NCBI GenBank assembly: GCA_002211745.1
Contig: CP022114.1
Location: forward strand, 4,124,645-4,188,644
Length of the DNA stretch: 64,000 nt
DNA from: Kluyvera genomosp. 3
GTDB lineage: Bacteria > Pseudomonadota > Gammaproteobacteria > Enterobacterales > Enterobacteriaceae
Direction: 5' to 3'
The position numbers and the translations under genes are program-made. The notes beneath the pieces are model-generated. The model had not been told where the DNA came from. It was given only the letters and a program-made list of their open reading frames with translations, and made no database searches. Shown piece after piece: positions 44,105-55,212 of this stretch (position 1 is the stretch's first letter; each line of letters starts with the position of its first letter).

Positions 44105-45189
44105 CTATTGGGCCATTGCATCGCAGAGCAAATCCATCACCAACAGCGCTCCGTAACGCGGATCGTTGAGCGGTAGCGTCACGTTTTGTGGGTGACTCAG
44201 TGCGCTTTCCTGCTGTCCGATGATGACGATCTCCGCCCCTGCCCAGCGTGCCTGATGCACGGCCGCCGCTAACGCGTTACCCGCCGGACTACCGGCAAAC
44301 ACCACCAGCACCTGCCCCGCTCCCAGCATTGAGGCGGTAATGCCCATTAGCGCCGGATCCTGGCAGACGTTGGCCGGATAACCTAGCGTCAGCAACCGAT
44401 ACTGGAGCAGGCTGGCAAATGGGCTGTCGGCGGTGCTGGCGCTAAAGATATGCACCGCACGGGCCTGTTTTAGCAGACCCGCGGCACGTTCAACCTCTGT
44501 GGACGAAAGTTCGCTGAGCTGGGCATTCAACGAATGCTGGATTTGGCTGAGCCTTTCGCGCCACGGCCCCGGCAGATCGCCCGCCGCCACCGGCGCGCTG
44601 GCCTGCGCCAGCTTCATGCGCAGATCGCGAATGTCGTCACAGCCCGCCGCACGGGCAAAACGGGTGATGGTCGCCGGGCTGACGCCTGCCGCCGTTGCCA
44701 ACTGGTCAATGGTGGCCGAGGCGGCAAAGGCGACATCGCTGAGGATAGTCTGCGCCACGCGCGATTCCTGCTGGCTGAAATCCTGCAACCGCTGACGGAT
44801 CAGGCTGAGGATATCCTCATTGCTGTCGCGGCCAATCGAGTGAGAAAAACGGTCCAGCACATCGCTACCGACGCCCGCATTTTTCGCCAACTGTTGCAGA
44901 GTATGCGGATCCATCCATGCCGCATCGCCCAACATGGGGCAGCCGTTTTATTCAAGCGGCTCTCCTGCTGCTGATGGCGCACCTGGCCAATAAAGTCATT
45001 GATATCCGCGCAGCCAATACTGCGCGAAAAGTGTTGCAGCGTCGCCGGGCTGACGCCAGCTTTTGCCGCCAGCTCTTTAATCGTCGCCTCGGGGATCTGG
45101 GCAAAATTATCGAGGAAAAAGCGCGCCAGCCGGGATTCCTGCGCAGGCAGTCCGGATAACCCATGCACCAGCTGATAAACAATATCCAT
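44105..45189 (-). CDS. RpiR-family regulator with repeated HTH domains
   Basis: About 362 residues after repair, longer than the usual 280. The N-terminus is one RpiR HTH (ATIKELAAKAGVSPATLQHF; SRSIGCADINDFIGQV); a reduced second helical copy follows (PHTLQQLAKNAGVGSDVLDR; FSHSIG); then a full second RpiR HTH (SATIDQLATAAGVSPATITR; FARAAGCDDIRDLRMKLAQA) and a SIS domain (AVHIFSASTADSPFASLLQY). One C is missing near 44935, between the first HTH and the rest. Divergent from the PTS/GH4 operon, so it likely controls it. The SIS lacks the common GxGxS start (SASTAD instead). Confidence 0.8.
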
Positions 45190-45235
45190 AACCAGAGTGT
45201 CCTCATGTGCGGCTCATTAAAAACATCATAATTTA

Positions 45236-45252
45236 TTGAAATTATTTTTCAA
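45236..45252. promoter_or_regulatory. Candidate RpiR operator 1
   Basis: TTGAAATTATTTTTCAA: 6-base arms TTGAAA/TTTCAA, just upstream of the divergent RpiR gene. Similar to the site at 45378, so the pair may be where this regulator binds. Confidence 0.4.
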
Positions 45253-45377
45253 TTCATTCAGCCGAAGGGCGACACGTTATGCGATTAACCGGCGGCAAAG
45301 ATTCATTTATCTTATCGCGATCACATTTTTATCCCTCTTACATGCCGTAAAGCAATATTTTAACGCCGATCACACTC

Positions 45378-45394
45378 ATGAAAATAATTTTCAT
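45378..45394. promoter_or_regulatory. Candidate RpiR operator 2
   Basis: ATGAAAATAATTTTCAT is a perfect 8-1-8 palindrome 60 bases before the PTS IIB start. TGAAA...TTTCA is a form seen in operators of RpiR-family proteins in enterics. Confidence 0.45.
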
Positions 45395-45453
45395 ACATGC
45401 TACGTAAAACCGCTAATGTGTGAAATATGTTTTCAAACGAGGGAAATATTGTC

Positions 45454-45759
45454 ATGAAAAAGATCATGTTGTGCTGCGCAGCCGGAATGTCCACCAGCAT
45501 GCTGGTGCAGAAGATGCGTGCCGAAGCGGAAAAACGCGCGCTGGCGGTGGAGATCAACGCCTATCCGGTTGCCGAGATAGAAAACATGCTGCCGCAGGCG
45601 GATGTGGTGCTTCTGGGCCCTCAGGTGCAGTTCGAACTCTCTCGCCTGCGCGAACTGTCTGCGCCGCTGGGTAAACCGGTCGAAGTGATCGACATGATGG
45701 ACTACGGCACCATGCGCGGCGATCGCGTACTCGATAAAGCGATCCAACTGATGGCCTGA
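45454..45759 (+). CDS. PTS IIB component, cellobiose/chitobiose type
   Basis: A 101-residue Lac-family EIIB. The phosphorylated Cys is in the P-loop MKKIMLCCAAGMSTSMLVQK (second of the CC pair), followed by AEIENMLPQADVVLLGPQVQF. ATG 45454 follows GAGGGA; an upstream in-frame ATG at 45427 is not preceded by a ribosome site. It is first in an operon with GH4 and IIC genes. It is intact. The matching IIA is not in the window. Confidence 0.92.
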   Translation: MKKIMLCCAAGMSTSMLVQKMRAEAEKRALAVEINAYPVAEIENMLPQADVVLLGPQVQFELSRLRELSAPLGKPVEVIDMMDYGTMRGDRVLDKAIQLMA

Positions 45760-45775
45760 GGCCCAGGAGAAAGCG

Positions 45776-47078
45776 ATGAAAATTACCGTGATTGGCGGGG
45801 CAGCAGCTACACCCGGAACTGGTTGAAGGATTAATTGCGCGTCATGCTTCCCTGCCAATGGCGGAACTGGCGCTGGTTGATGTCGAAGCGGGCCGCGAAA
45901 AAGTTGAAATTATCGCGGCGCTCTCCCGTCGCATGCTCGATCGCAACGGGCTGGAGGCGGTAAAAGTCTCGGTTCACTTTGATGCGGACGACGCCATCAA
46001 AGGCTCAAGTTTTGTGCTCACCCAGCTGCGCGTAGGCCAGCTACCGGCCCGCGCCGCCGATGAGCGTCTGGGCCTGAGCCATAAACTGTTGGGCCAGGAA
46101 ACCACTGGCGTTGGCGGCTTCGCCAAGGCGCTGCGCACCATTCCGGTAATGCTGGATATCGCCAGACGCGTCGAACGTCTGGCGCCTGACGCATGGATCA
46201 TCAACTTCACCAACCCCGCAGGTATCGTTACTGAAGCGGTGTCGCGCCACAGCAAGGCAAAGATCATTGGCCTGTGCAACGTGCCGGTGACCATGCACCA
46301 CATGATTGCCGATATGCTCAAGCTGCCTTATGGGGACGTCTCGCTGCGCTTTGCCGGCCTGAACCATATGGTCTGGGTACATCAGGTGCTGGCGGCGGGC
46401 CGCGATGCGACCGACGAGGTTATCGAGATGCTGTGCGACGGCGAGCAGCTGTCGATGAACAATATCAAGGCCATTCCGTGGCCACCGGAGCTACTGCGCG
46501 CGCTGCGCGCCATTCCTTGCCCGTATCACCGCTATTTCTGGCAGACCCGCACCATGCTGGAAGACGAACTGGCGGATGCCGACAGCAAAGGCACTCGCGC
46601 CGAACAGGTGATGAAGGTCGAAGCGTCGCTGTTCAAGCTGTATGCCGACCCGAATCTGGACAAGAAACCAGAGGAGCTGAGCCAGCGCGGTGGTTCGTTC
46701 TACTCCGAAGTGGCGGTGCAGTTGATTAACGCGCTGCACAACAATCTTGGCATTGAAATGGTGGTAAATATCGCCAATAACGGTGCCATTCAAGGACTGC
46801 CGGACGACGCGGTGATAGAGACCAACTGCCTGATTGATGCGCTGGGCGCGCATCCGCTGGCCTTTGGCAAACTGCCGCCGCTGATGAACGGCCTGACCCA
46901 GCAGGTCAAGGATTTTGAGCGTCTGACCATCGATGCCGCCGTGCACGGTGACAAGCAAAAAGCGCTGCTGGCGTTGGTTGCCAACCCGCTGGTCGCCGAT
47001 GTGAATCTGGCGTCGGCGCTGGTCGATGAAGTGCTCACCATCAATAAAGCGTGGCTGCCGCAGTTCAGCCAACAATAA
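45776..47078 (+). CDS. GH4 6-phospho-beta-glucosidase
   Basis: NAD+- and Mn2+-dependent family 4 glycosidase that splits a phosphorylated disaccharide brought in by the PTS. It has the NAD loop (MKITVIGGGSSYTPELVEGL after repair), NFTNPAGIVTEAVSRH, the metal Cys in IGLCNVPVTMHHM and the metal His in RFAGLNHMVWVH. AGGAG precedes ATG 45776. Two bases are missing, near 45797 (GGGGG read as GGGG) and 45813 (CCCC read as CCC), which hides the first 13 residues. Repaired length is about 435 residues. The substrate may be cellobiose-6P or chitobiose-6P. Confidence 0.9.
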
Positions 47079-47119
47079 ATACAACAATAGCCCGGTCGGC
47101 AACGTCTGCGCCGGCAGGG

Positions 47120-48473
47120 GTGTCTGTGAATAAGTCGATAATAGATAAATACGTTTTACCGACCGCGCTCAAAATCGCCGGACAAAAACATGTGCTTTCG
47201 GTGCGTGACGGGATAATCCTGAACATGCCATTTATGTTGATAGGCTCGTTCTTCCTGATCTTCGCCTATCTGCCAGTGCCGGGCTACGGTACGCTGATGA
47301 CCGAGCTCTTCGGCCCAACGTGGCAGGAAAAGGTGCTCTATCCGGTGAAAGCGACCTACGACATCATGGCGCTGATCTCCAGCTTCGGTATCGCCTACCG
47401 TCTGGCGGAGAAGTACCGGACCCTCGACCCGCTGACCGCCGGTGCTGTCTCCCTGGTGGCCTTCGTGATGACCATTCCACAGCACATCATGTTTACCCCG
47501 GCGGGTAGCGACGTGGCGCAGCTGGTCAAAGGCGTCATGCCGATGGGCAGATTGGCAGTCAGGGCTGTTCGTGGCAATTCTGATTGCCCTGCTCTCCACC
47601 GAAATCTACCGCTTCGTCAACGACCGCAATCTGGTCATCCGCATGCCGGAAGGCGTACCGCCGGCGGTGGCAAAATCGTTCCTCGCGCTGATCCCGGGTT
47701 TCTGCGTGCTGGCAGTGGTGCTGGCGCTGCGCCTGCTGGTTGAAGCGACGCCGTTTGGCGATATCAATACCATGATCACCGAGCTGGTGGGCATTCCGAT
47801 GAGCCACGTCGGCGGCTCGCTGCCGGGGATGATTATTTCAGTGCTGCTGATTGGCATTCTGTGGATGCTGGGTCTGCACGGCGACACCATCGTACTGGTG
47901 TTTATCCGCCCGGTCTGGCTGAGCAACATGTCCGAAAACCTGGAAGCGTTCCAGAACGGCCTGCCGATTCCCCACATTATCACCCAGCAGTTCTACGACC
48001 TGTGGATTGCGCCGGGCGGTACCGGGGCGCTGTTAGGGCTGGTTATCTTTATGATCTTACGCAGCCGCAGCGTGCAGATGAAACAGCTGGGTAAAATTGC
48101 CGCGCCGGGCAGCCTGTTTAACATCAGCGAACCCATGGTGTTTGGCATTCCGATCGTGATGAACCCGTATCTGGTGGTGCCGTTTATCCTTACGCCAGTG
48201 GTGCTGGTGATTGTCTCCTACGTGGCGATGACCACCGGTTTAGTCGCCAAACCGGCGGGCATTGCGCTGCCGTTCACTACACCGATTGTGGTCAGCGGCT
48301 ATCTGGCGACCGGCGGGCATATTTCCGGCTCGGTGCTACAAATCGTCAACCTCGGAATTTCGCTGGTGATGTATTACCCGTTCTTCCGCATCTGGGATAA
48401 TTTGAAATATCGCGAGGAGATGGCCAGCAAGTCGCAGCAGGCGGTCGCAACGTCCCCCATAGCCGAACAATAA
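47120..48473 (+). CDS. PTS IIC component, cellobiose/chitobiose type
   Basis: Membrane channel subunit of a Lac-family PTS, about 451 residues, with around ten membrane segments. It begins VNKSIIDKYVLPTALKIAGQ and keeps HVLSVRDGIILNMPFMLIGS, MLGLHGDTIV (substrate region) and FNISEPMVFGIPIVMNPYL, the conserved EIIC Glu-Pro motif. The start is GTG 47120 or GTG 47126; AGGGG at 47116-47120 favours 47126. Two G/C losses near 47548 and 47566 break the frame (MGQIGSQGLFVAILIALLST restored). It follows GH4 by 41 bases and is the last gene of the operon. Confidence 0.9.
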
Positions 48474-48474
48474 A

Positions 48475-48509
48475 TGTAGCCCGGCCAAGCGAAGCGCCGC
48501 CGGGCTACA
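48475..48509. repeat. REP-like hairpin after PTS IIC
   Basis: TGTAGCCCGG and CCGGGCTACA form a perfect 10-base stem 1 base after the IIC stop. No T run follows directly. Confidence 0.6.
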
Positions 48510-48514
48510 AAAGC

Positions 48515-48544
48515 AAAAACGCCGGGCAGATGCCCGGCGTTTTT
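48515..48544. terminator. Bidirectional terminator between PTS operon and carB
   Basis: AAAAACGCCGGGC and GCCCGGCGTTTTT form a long stem with a 4-base loop; A and T runs on both sides let it serve both convergent transcripts. Confidence 0.9.
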
Positions 48545-48556
48545 GGTTGCTTGCAC

Positions 48557-51500
48557 TTATTTTTTAATCTGTGCGTGCATTTCCTGTACAGAGGTCACTT
48601 TCTCTTTGGCATCTGCATTCAGCGCCATCGCCGTAGCGAAACCGCCGTTCAGGGTGGTGTCGTAGTGCACTTTGTACTGCAGCGCGCTGCGGCGAATCAG
48701 CTTGGAGTCTTCAATCGCCTGACGACCTGCGGTGGTGTTGATGATGTAGGTATATTCGCCATTCTTGATACGGTCCTGAATGTGCGGACGACCTTCATGC
48801 ACCTTGTTCACCAGACGCGGGTTGATACCGGCTTCGCCCAGCACAATCGCGGTACCGTGGGTGGCATCCAGCTCGAAGCCTTGTTTCAGCAGCTTAGCGG
48901 CCAGGTCCACCACGCGCTCTTTGTCGCCTTCGCGAACCGAGAGCAGCGCACGGCCTTGTTTCTTCATCGTGGAGTTACTGCCCAACTGCGCCTTAGCGAA
49001 CGCTTCCGCGAAGGTACGGCCCACGCCCATCACTTCCCCGGTAGAGCGCATTTCTGGCCCTAACAGCGGGTCAACGCCCGGGAATTTGTTGAACGGCAGC
49101 ACCACTTCTTTCACCGAGTAATACGGCGGGATAATTTCTTGGGTCACGCCCTGCTCGGTCAGCGATTTGCCGGCCATCACGCGCGCCGCTACTTTCGCCA
49201 GCGGAACGCCGGTGGCTTTGGAGACGAACGGTACGGTACGCGCCGCACGCGGGTTGACTTCAATCAGGTAGACTTCGTTGTCTTTCACCGCAAACTGCAC
49301 GTTCATCAGGCCGCGTACCTGCAACTCGAAGGCCAGCTTCTGCACCTGCTGGCGCATCACATCCTGAATTTCCTGGCTCAGCGTGTAGGCTGGCAGAGAA
49401 CAGGCGGAGTCGCCGGAGTGTACGCCCGCCTGCTCGATGTGCTCCATGATGCCGCCAATCAGCACCATTTCGCCGTCGCAGATGGCGTCAACGTCCACTT
49501 CAATCGCATCATCAAGGAAGCGGTCCAGCAGCACCGGCGCATCGTTAGACACGCTGACCGCGGTCTGGAAGTAGCGACGCAGATCGGCTTCGTCATAGAC
49601 GATTTCCATCGCGCGGCCGCCCAGTACGTAGGATGGGCGCACCACCAGCGGGTAACCAATCTCTTTCGCCTTCTCAACCGCTTGTTCAATGGCGGTGACG
49701 GTGGCATTCGCCGGCTGCTTCAGCTTCAGACGGTCAACCGCGTGCTGGAAGCGTTCACGGTCTTCCGCGCGGTCGATGGCGTCCGGCTGGTGCCGATAAC
49801 CGGTACGCCTGCGGCTTCCAGTTCACGCGCCAGCTTCAGCGGGGTCTGGCCGCCGTACTGCACGATAACGCCCTTCGGCTTCTCGATGCGCACGATTTCC
49901 AGCACGTCTTCCAGCGTGACCGGCTCGAAGTACAGACGGTCGGAGGTGTCGTAGTCGGTGGAGACGGTTTCCGGGTTACAGTTGACCATGATGGTCTCGT
50001 AACCGTCTTCGCGCAGCGCCAGCGAGGCGTGTACGCAGCAGTAGTCAAATTCAATACCCTGACCGATACGGTTCGGGCCGCCGCCGAGGACCATGATTTT
50101 ATCGCGGTCAACGGACGGGTTAGATTCGCACTCTTCTTCATAGGTGGAGTACATGTAGGCGGTATCGGTGGCGAATTCCGCCGCGCAGGTATCCACGCGC
50201 TTGTAGACCGGGTGCAGGTTGTACTGGTCGCGCAGCTTGCGGATTTCCGCTTCGCGCACGCCCGCCAGCTTCGCCAGACGCGCATCGGCAAAACCTTTTC
50301 GCTTCAGGTGACGCAGGAAATCAGCGTCGAGGCCGTTGATGCCCACTTCCGCCACTTTCTCTTCCAGACGCACCAGCTCTTCAATCTGCACCAGGAACCA
50401 GCGGTCGATGTTGGTCAGGTTGAACACGCCGTCGACGGAGAGGCCTGCGCGGAACGCATCGGCGATATACCAGATACGATCAGCGCCCGCGTCTTTCAGC
50501 TCGCGGCGGATTTTGGTCAGCGCTTCCGGGTCGTCGAGGCTCACTTTCGGGTCGAAACCGGTGGCGCCCACTTCCAGGCCGCGCAGCGCTTTTTGCAGGG
50601 ATTCCTGCTGCGTGCGGCCAATCGCCATCACTTCACCAACGGATTTCATCTGGGTGGTCAGACGGTCGTTAGCGCCAGCGAATTTCTCGAAGTTGAAACG
50701 TGGAATCTTGGTGACAACGTAGTCGATAGACGGCTCGAAGGAGGCCGGCGTACGGCCGCCGGTGATATCGTTCATCAGTTCGTCGAGGGTGTAACCCACC
50801 GCCAGTTTCGCTGCCACTTTGGCAATCGGGAAGCCGGTAGCTTTCGAGGCTAGCGCCGAGGAGCGGGAGACGCGCGGGTTCATTTCGATAACAATCAGTC
50901 GACCGTCTTTCGGGTTCACCGAGAACTGGACGTTAGAACCACCGGTTTCAACGCCGATTTCACGCAGTACCGCCATCGAGGCGTTACGCATGATTTGGTA
51001 TTCTTTGTCGGTCAGGGTCTGCGCCGGGGCCACGGTGATGGAGTCACCGGTGTGGATACCCATCGCATCGAAGTTTTCGATAGAGCAGACGATGATGCAG
51101 TTGTCGTTTTTATCACGCACCACTTCCATCTCGTACTCTTTCCAGCCGATCAGCGATTCATCAATCAGCAGCTCGTTGGTTGGCGAGAGGTCCAGGCCGC
51201 GTTCGCAGATTTCTTCGAACTCTTCGCGGTTGTAAGCGATACCGCCACCGGTGCCGCCATGGTGAAGCTTGGGCGGATGATGCATGGGAAGCCGACGTCA
51301 GCGGCAACCGCCAGCGCTTCTTCCATGGTGTGCGCGATACCGGAACGCGCGGTGTCGAGGCCGATTTTCTTCATTGCTACATCGAAGCGACGACGGTCTT
51401 CTGCTTTATCAATCGCATCGGCGGTCGCACCAATCATGGTCACGCCGAACTCTTCCAGCACGCCCTGACGCTCCAGCTCCAGCGCGCAGTTCAGCGCGGT

Positions 51501-51779
51501 CTGGCCGCCCATGGTTGGCAGAACCGCATCCGGACGCTCTTTTTCGATGATTTTGCGTACCACTTCCCAGTTAATCGGCTCGATGTAGGTCGCATCGGCC
51601 ATTTCCGGGTCGGTCATGATGGTGGCCGGGTTAGAGTTCACCAGAATAACGCGGTAACCCTCTTCGCGCAGCGCTTTACACGCCTGGGCACCGGAGTAGT
51701 CAAACTCACACGCCTGACCGATAACAATCGGGCCCGCGCCCAGAATCAGGATACTTTTTATGTCTGTACGTTTTGGCAT
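48557..51779 (-). CDS. carB: Carbamoyl phosphate synthase large subunit
   Basis: Makes carbamoyl phosphate from bicarbonate, ATP and ammonia passed from CarA, for arginine and pyrimidines. About 1,074 residues, with two ATP-grasp halves (first start [20 protein letters not shown]; second [20 protein letters not shown]) and the C-terminal MGS-like allosteric domain bound by UMP and ornithine. Breaks near 51259 (GGG read as [16 protein letters not shown] restored) and 49791 (CCC read as [19 protein letters not shown] restored). The start at 51779 is 18 bases after the carA stop. Confidence 0.96.
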
Positions 51780-51797
51780 GGCTCTTATTACTCCTGA

Positions 51798-52945
51798 TTA
51801 TTTCGCGGACTGACGGTATTGCTCAATAAGCTCGATAAAGTGGTCGAACAGCGGCGCCGCATCGTGCGGGCCAGGGCTCGCCTCTGGGTGGCCCTGGAAA
51901 CTGAACGCCGGTTTATCGGTACGGTGAATCCCTTGCAGGGTACCGTCGAACAGGGATTTGTGGGTCACGCGCAGGTTGCCTGGCAGCGAGTCTTCATCAA
52001 CCGCAAAGCCGTGGTTCTGCGCGGTGATCATCACCACATTCTTATCCATGTCTTTCACCGGGTGGTTACCCCCGTGGTGACCAAATTTCATCTTGATGGT
52101 TTTCGCACCGCTCGCCAGCGCCAGCAGCTGATGGCCGAGGCAGATGCCAAATACCGGAATGTCGGTCTGGAGGAATTTCTCAATCGCGTCGATGGCGTAG
52201 TCGCACGGTGCCGGGTCGCCAGGGCCGTTTGACAGGAACACGCCGTCCGGATTCATCGCCAGCACTTCTTCAGCGGAAGTTTTCGCCGGTACCACGGTCA
52301 GGCGGCAGCCGCGGTCCACCAGCATGCGCAGGATGTTGCGCTTGGCGCCAAAATCGTAGGCCACCACGTGGAACGGCAGCTCTTCTGCGGACTTGGCTTC
52401 CGGCAGGTCACCCGCCAGCGTCCAGCTACCCTGCGTCCAGCTGTAGGATTCAGCCGTGGTCACTTCTTTTGCCAGGTCCATCCCATTTAAGCCCGGGAAC
52501 GCTTTGGCTTTTTCTAAGGCCAGCGTAGCATCCAGATTATCGCCTGCGATGATGCAGCCGTTCTGAGCGCCCTTCTCGCGCAGCAGTCGCGTCAGCTTAC
52601 GGGTATCGATATCGGCAATCGCCACGATGTTATGGCGTTTCAGGTAAGAAGAGAGGTCTTCGGTATTGCGATAGTTGCTGGCAATCAGCGGCAGGTCGCG
52701 AATAACCAGACCCTGAGCGTGAACCTGAGAGGACTCTTCATCGGCGGCATTGGTGCCGACATTACCAATATGGGGATAAGTAAGAGTGACGATTTGGCGA
52801 GAATAGGAAGGATCAGTGAGGATTTCTTGATAACCGGTCATTGAAGTATTGAAAACGACTTCCCAACCGCCGAACCTGTTGCCCCTATGGCCCGACCGTA
52901 AAACTGGGTTCCGTCTTCCAGAACCAATAGCGCTGACTTAATCAA
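51798..52945 (-). CDS. carA: Carbamoyl phosphate synthase small subunit (glutamine amidotransferase)
   Basis: Class I glutaminase that hands ammonia to CarB. It starts at TTG 52945, as in E. coli ([20 protein letters not shown]), with GGAGGG at 52951-52956. Catalytic Cys is in [15 protein letters not shown], with [10 protein letters not shown] and the later His/Glu pair in [12 protein letters not shown]. One G is lost near 52863 (GGGG read as [22 protein letters not shown] restored). Repaired length is 382 residues, the same as E. coli. Confidence 0.96.
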
Positions 52946-52956
52946 AACACCCTCCA

Positions 52957-52997
52957 GAGAATATTTACTCGCTTTATTTGCATATTAATTCATAACA
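52957..52997 (-). promoter_or_regulatory. carAB P2 promoter region with ArgR boxes
   Basis: On the minus strand the bases before carA read ATGAATTAATATGCAA and AGTAAATATTCTCTGG. They match the two adjacent ARG boxes covering the downstream arginine-sensitive carAB promoter of E. coli, as I recall it. Confidence 0.7.
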
Positions 52998-53167
52998 ACG
53001 GCACAAATCAATGCAAATCTGCTTACCGATGAATTTCTGGCAAACGGCGGCATTCTAGTGACAGCCTCGGCAAAAGTCTACCTCAAAGGGCAATTTTTAT
53101 TATTATTTTGCGCCACTGGCGAACCAAGCCGCCTCCAGGCATCAAAAAGATCAACTAACTCATGGGA

Positions 53168-53179
53168 GAAAACGCTTGC
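53168..53179 (-). promoter_or_regulatory. PurR box of carAB P1
   Basis: On the minus strand GCAAGCGTTTTC matches the PurR consensus core GCAANCGNTTNC. It is placed about 225 bases before carA, in the upstream pyrimidine/purine-controlled promoter region. Confidence 0.65.
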
Positions 53180-53222
53180 GGAGCAGAAAGACTGTAAAAT
53201 GATGAGAGGATGCCTTAAAAAG

Positions 53223-53238
53223 TAGACCAGATGGTCAA
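53223..53238. promoter_or_regulatory. RutR box of carAB P1
   Basis: TAGACCAGATGGTCAA differs at one position from the RutR palindrome TTGACCANNTGGTCAA. RutR binding upstream of carAB P1 is known in E. coli. Apart from these sites and the dapB terminator, I see no gene in 52,946-53,400. Confidence 0.7.
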
Positions 53239-53325
53239 AATTTACATTTAACCAACACTTTTAAGGTAGATATCTTATAAAAACAAGCATCCTAATACAA
53301 AAGAAACAAAAATAAGATAAAATAA

Positions 53326-53346
53326 AGGGCAATAAAATATTGCCCT
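53326..53346. terminator. Hairpin downstream of dapB
   Basis: AGGGCAAT and ATTGCCCT with a 5-base loop, in AT-rich DNA about 55 bases past the dapB stop. The T run on the minus strand side (from TTTATT) is modest. Confidence 0.6.
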
Positions 53347-53400
53347 GTGTAATCAAGTAATTACGACTACAATAACCACATCACGATGGGTAATAAATAC

Positions 53401-54220
<820 letters not shown>

Positions 54221-54346
54221 AGCTATTCTCTTTTGTAAAAATTGCGTAAATCGTTTTCAGAGTAACCAGCGCGCCCGGAGGTCGCTAGCTGAAAACACCC
54301 ATAATTAGAATTTAATGATAAACAGAGGGGAATATCAGTAAAAGAC

Positions 54347-54372
54347 ATGATTCATCCCGCAGGATGAATCAT
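54347..54372. other. Perfect 11-base stem-loop in dapB-alaX gap
   Basis: ATGATTCATCC and GGATGAATCAT around the loop CGCA. It lies 144 bases past the end of the alaX-like gene and 127 bases before dapB. A CTTTT follows on the minus strand, so it may be a weak terminator for the alaX-like transcript. Confidence 0.4.
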
Positions 54373-54515
54373 TGCCGCAGCAAAGGAAAGAAGTCAAACT
54401 CGCTCAGTAAGCGGTAAGCCGATGGGAAAACGACGGGAAAACCGAACAAAATACAGCCAATCTGCATAGCGACTTTCGCAAGCCCGGTTTTACGACACAA
54501 GCGTGTAGTTAACGA

Positions 54516-55120
54516 TCATCTGCCTTTTTTCATCTTCACCTGGGTAATCGTCACCTGCCCAATGTCGGATAAACGCGCAACATGCGTCCCGCCGCAAGGG
54601 TAAGCGGGAAGCTCACCAAACCCGACTTCGCGCAAACCGCCGTCGAATGTTACCCGGCGAGGAAGATCCTCCGCCTGCCAGGCGCTGATTTTCGCCAGCA
54701 GCGAGGCACAATCCGGCAGCGAACTGCTACCTTTTGCGGAAAACGTAATGCGCCCTTCGCCAGGCCAGTGGTGCGCTTTCACCGGTTGCCATCCGTACTC
54801 TGTACCCGCCAGGCCGATAAGATGCCCGCAGAGTGCAGCCGCGCATGCAGCTGGCGCTGTGACGCATCAACCCTCAACTTGACTACGCCAGGCTCAATCG
54901 GTGTTGCTACGATATGTAGCACGTCGTCATCACGCGCGATCACCGTCTCGACGGGGATCTCATCAATCCAGCCCGCGTCCGCGGGCTGTCCGCCGCCTTG
55001 CGGGTGAAAAAGGGTTCTATCCAGTGCCACCGCATACCGTCCATCCGGCTCAGCCGAGCAGCTCAGTAAGTTAGCCGGGCCTTCAGTATTATCGCAGGTG
55101 TAATAAAGACGTTCGGTCAT
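54516..55120 (-). CDS. AlaX-type trans-editing alanyl-tRNA hydrolase
   Basis: Free-standing homologue of the AlaRS editing domain that deacylates mischarged tRNA(Ala). Both Zn motifs are present: HxxxH in ARLHSAGHLIG (repaired) and CxxxH in YPCGGTHVARLSDIGQ. It also has the substrate block DRTLFHPQGGGQPADAG. One G is missing near 54823, right inside the first zinc motif (GCGGGGCAT or GCGGGCCAT read one base short). Repaired length is about 202 residues. It is divergent from the LysR gene and is not at this place in E. coli K-12. Confidence 0.85.
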
Positions 55121-55212
55121 GATTGCTCTCCTCTTGATGGGGAGAGTATATTCACTTTACTGGCAGCGATAATCCTGCGCTGGTTCAATGCATCTTTGCC
55201 TGGTACGCACAA

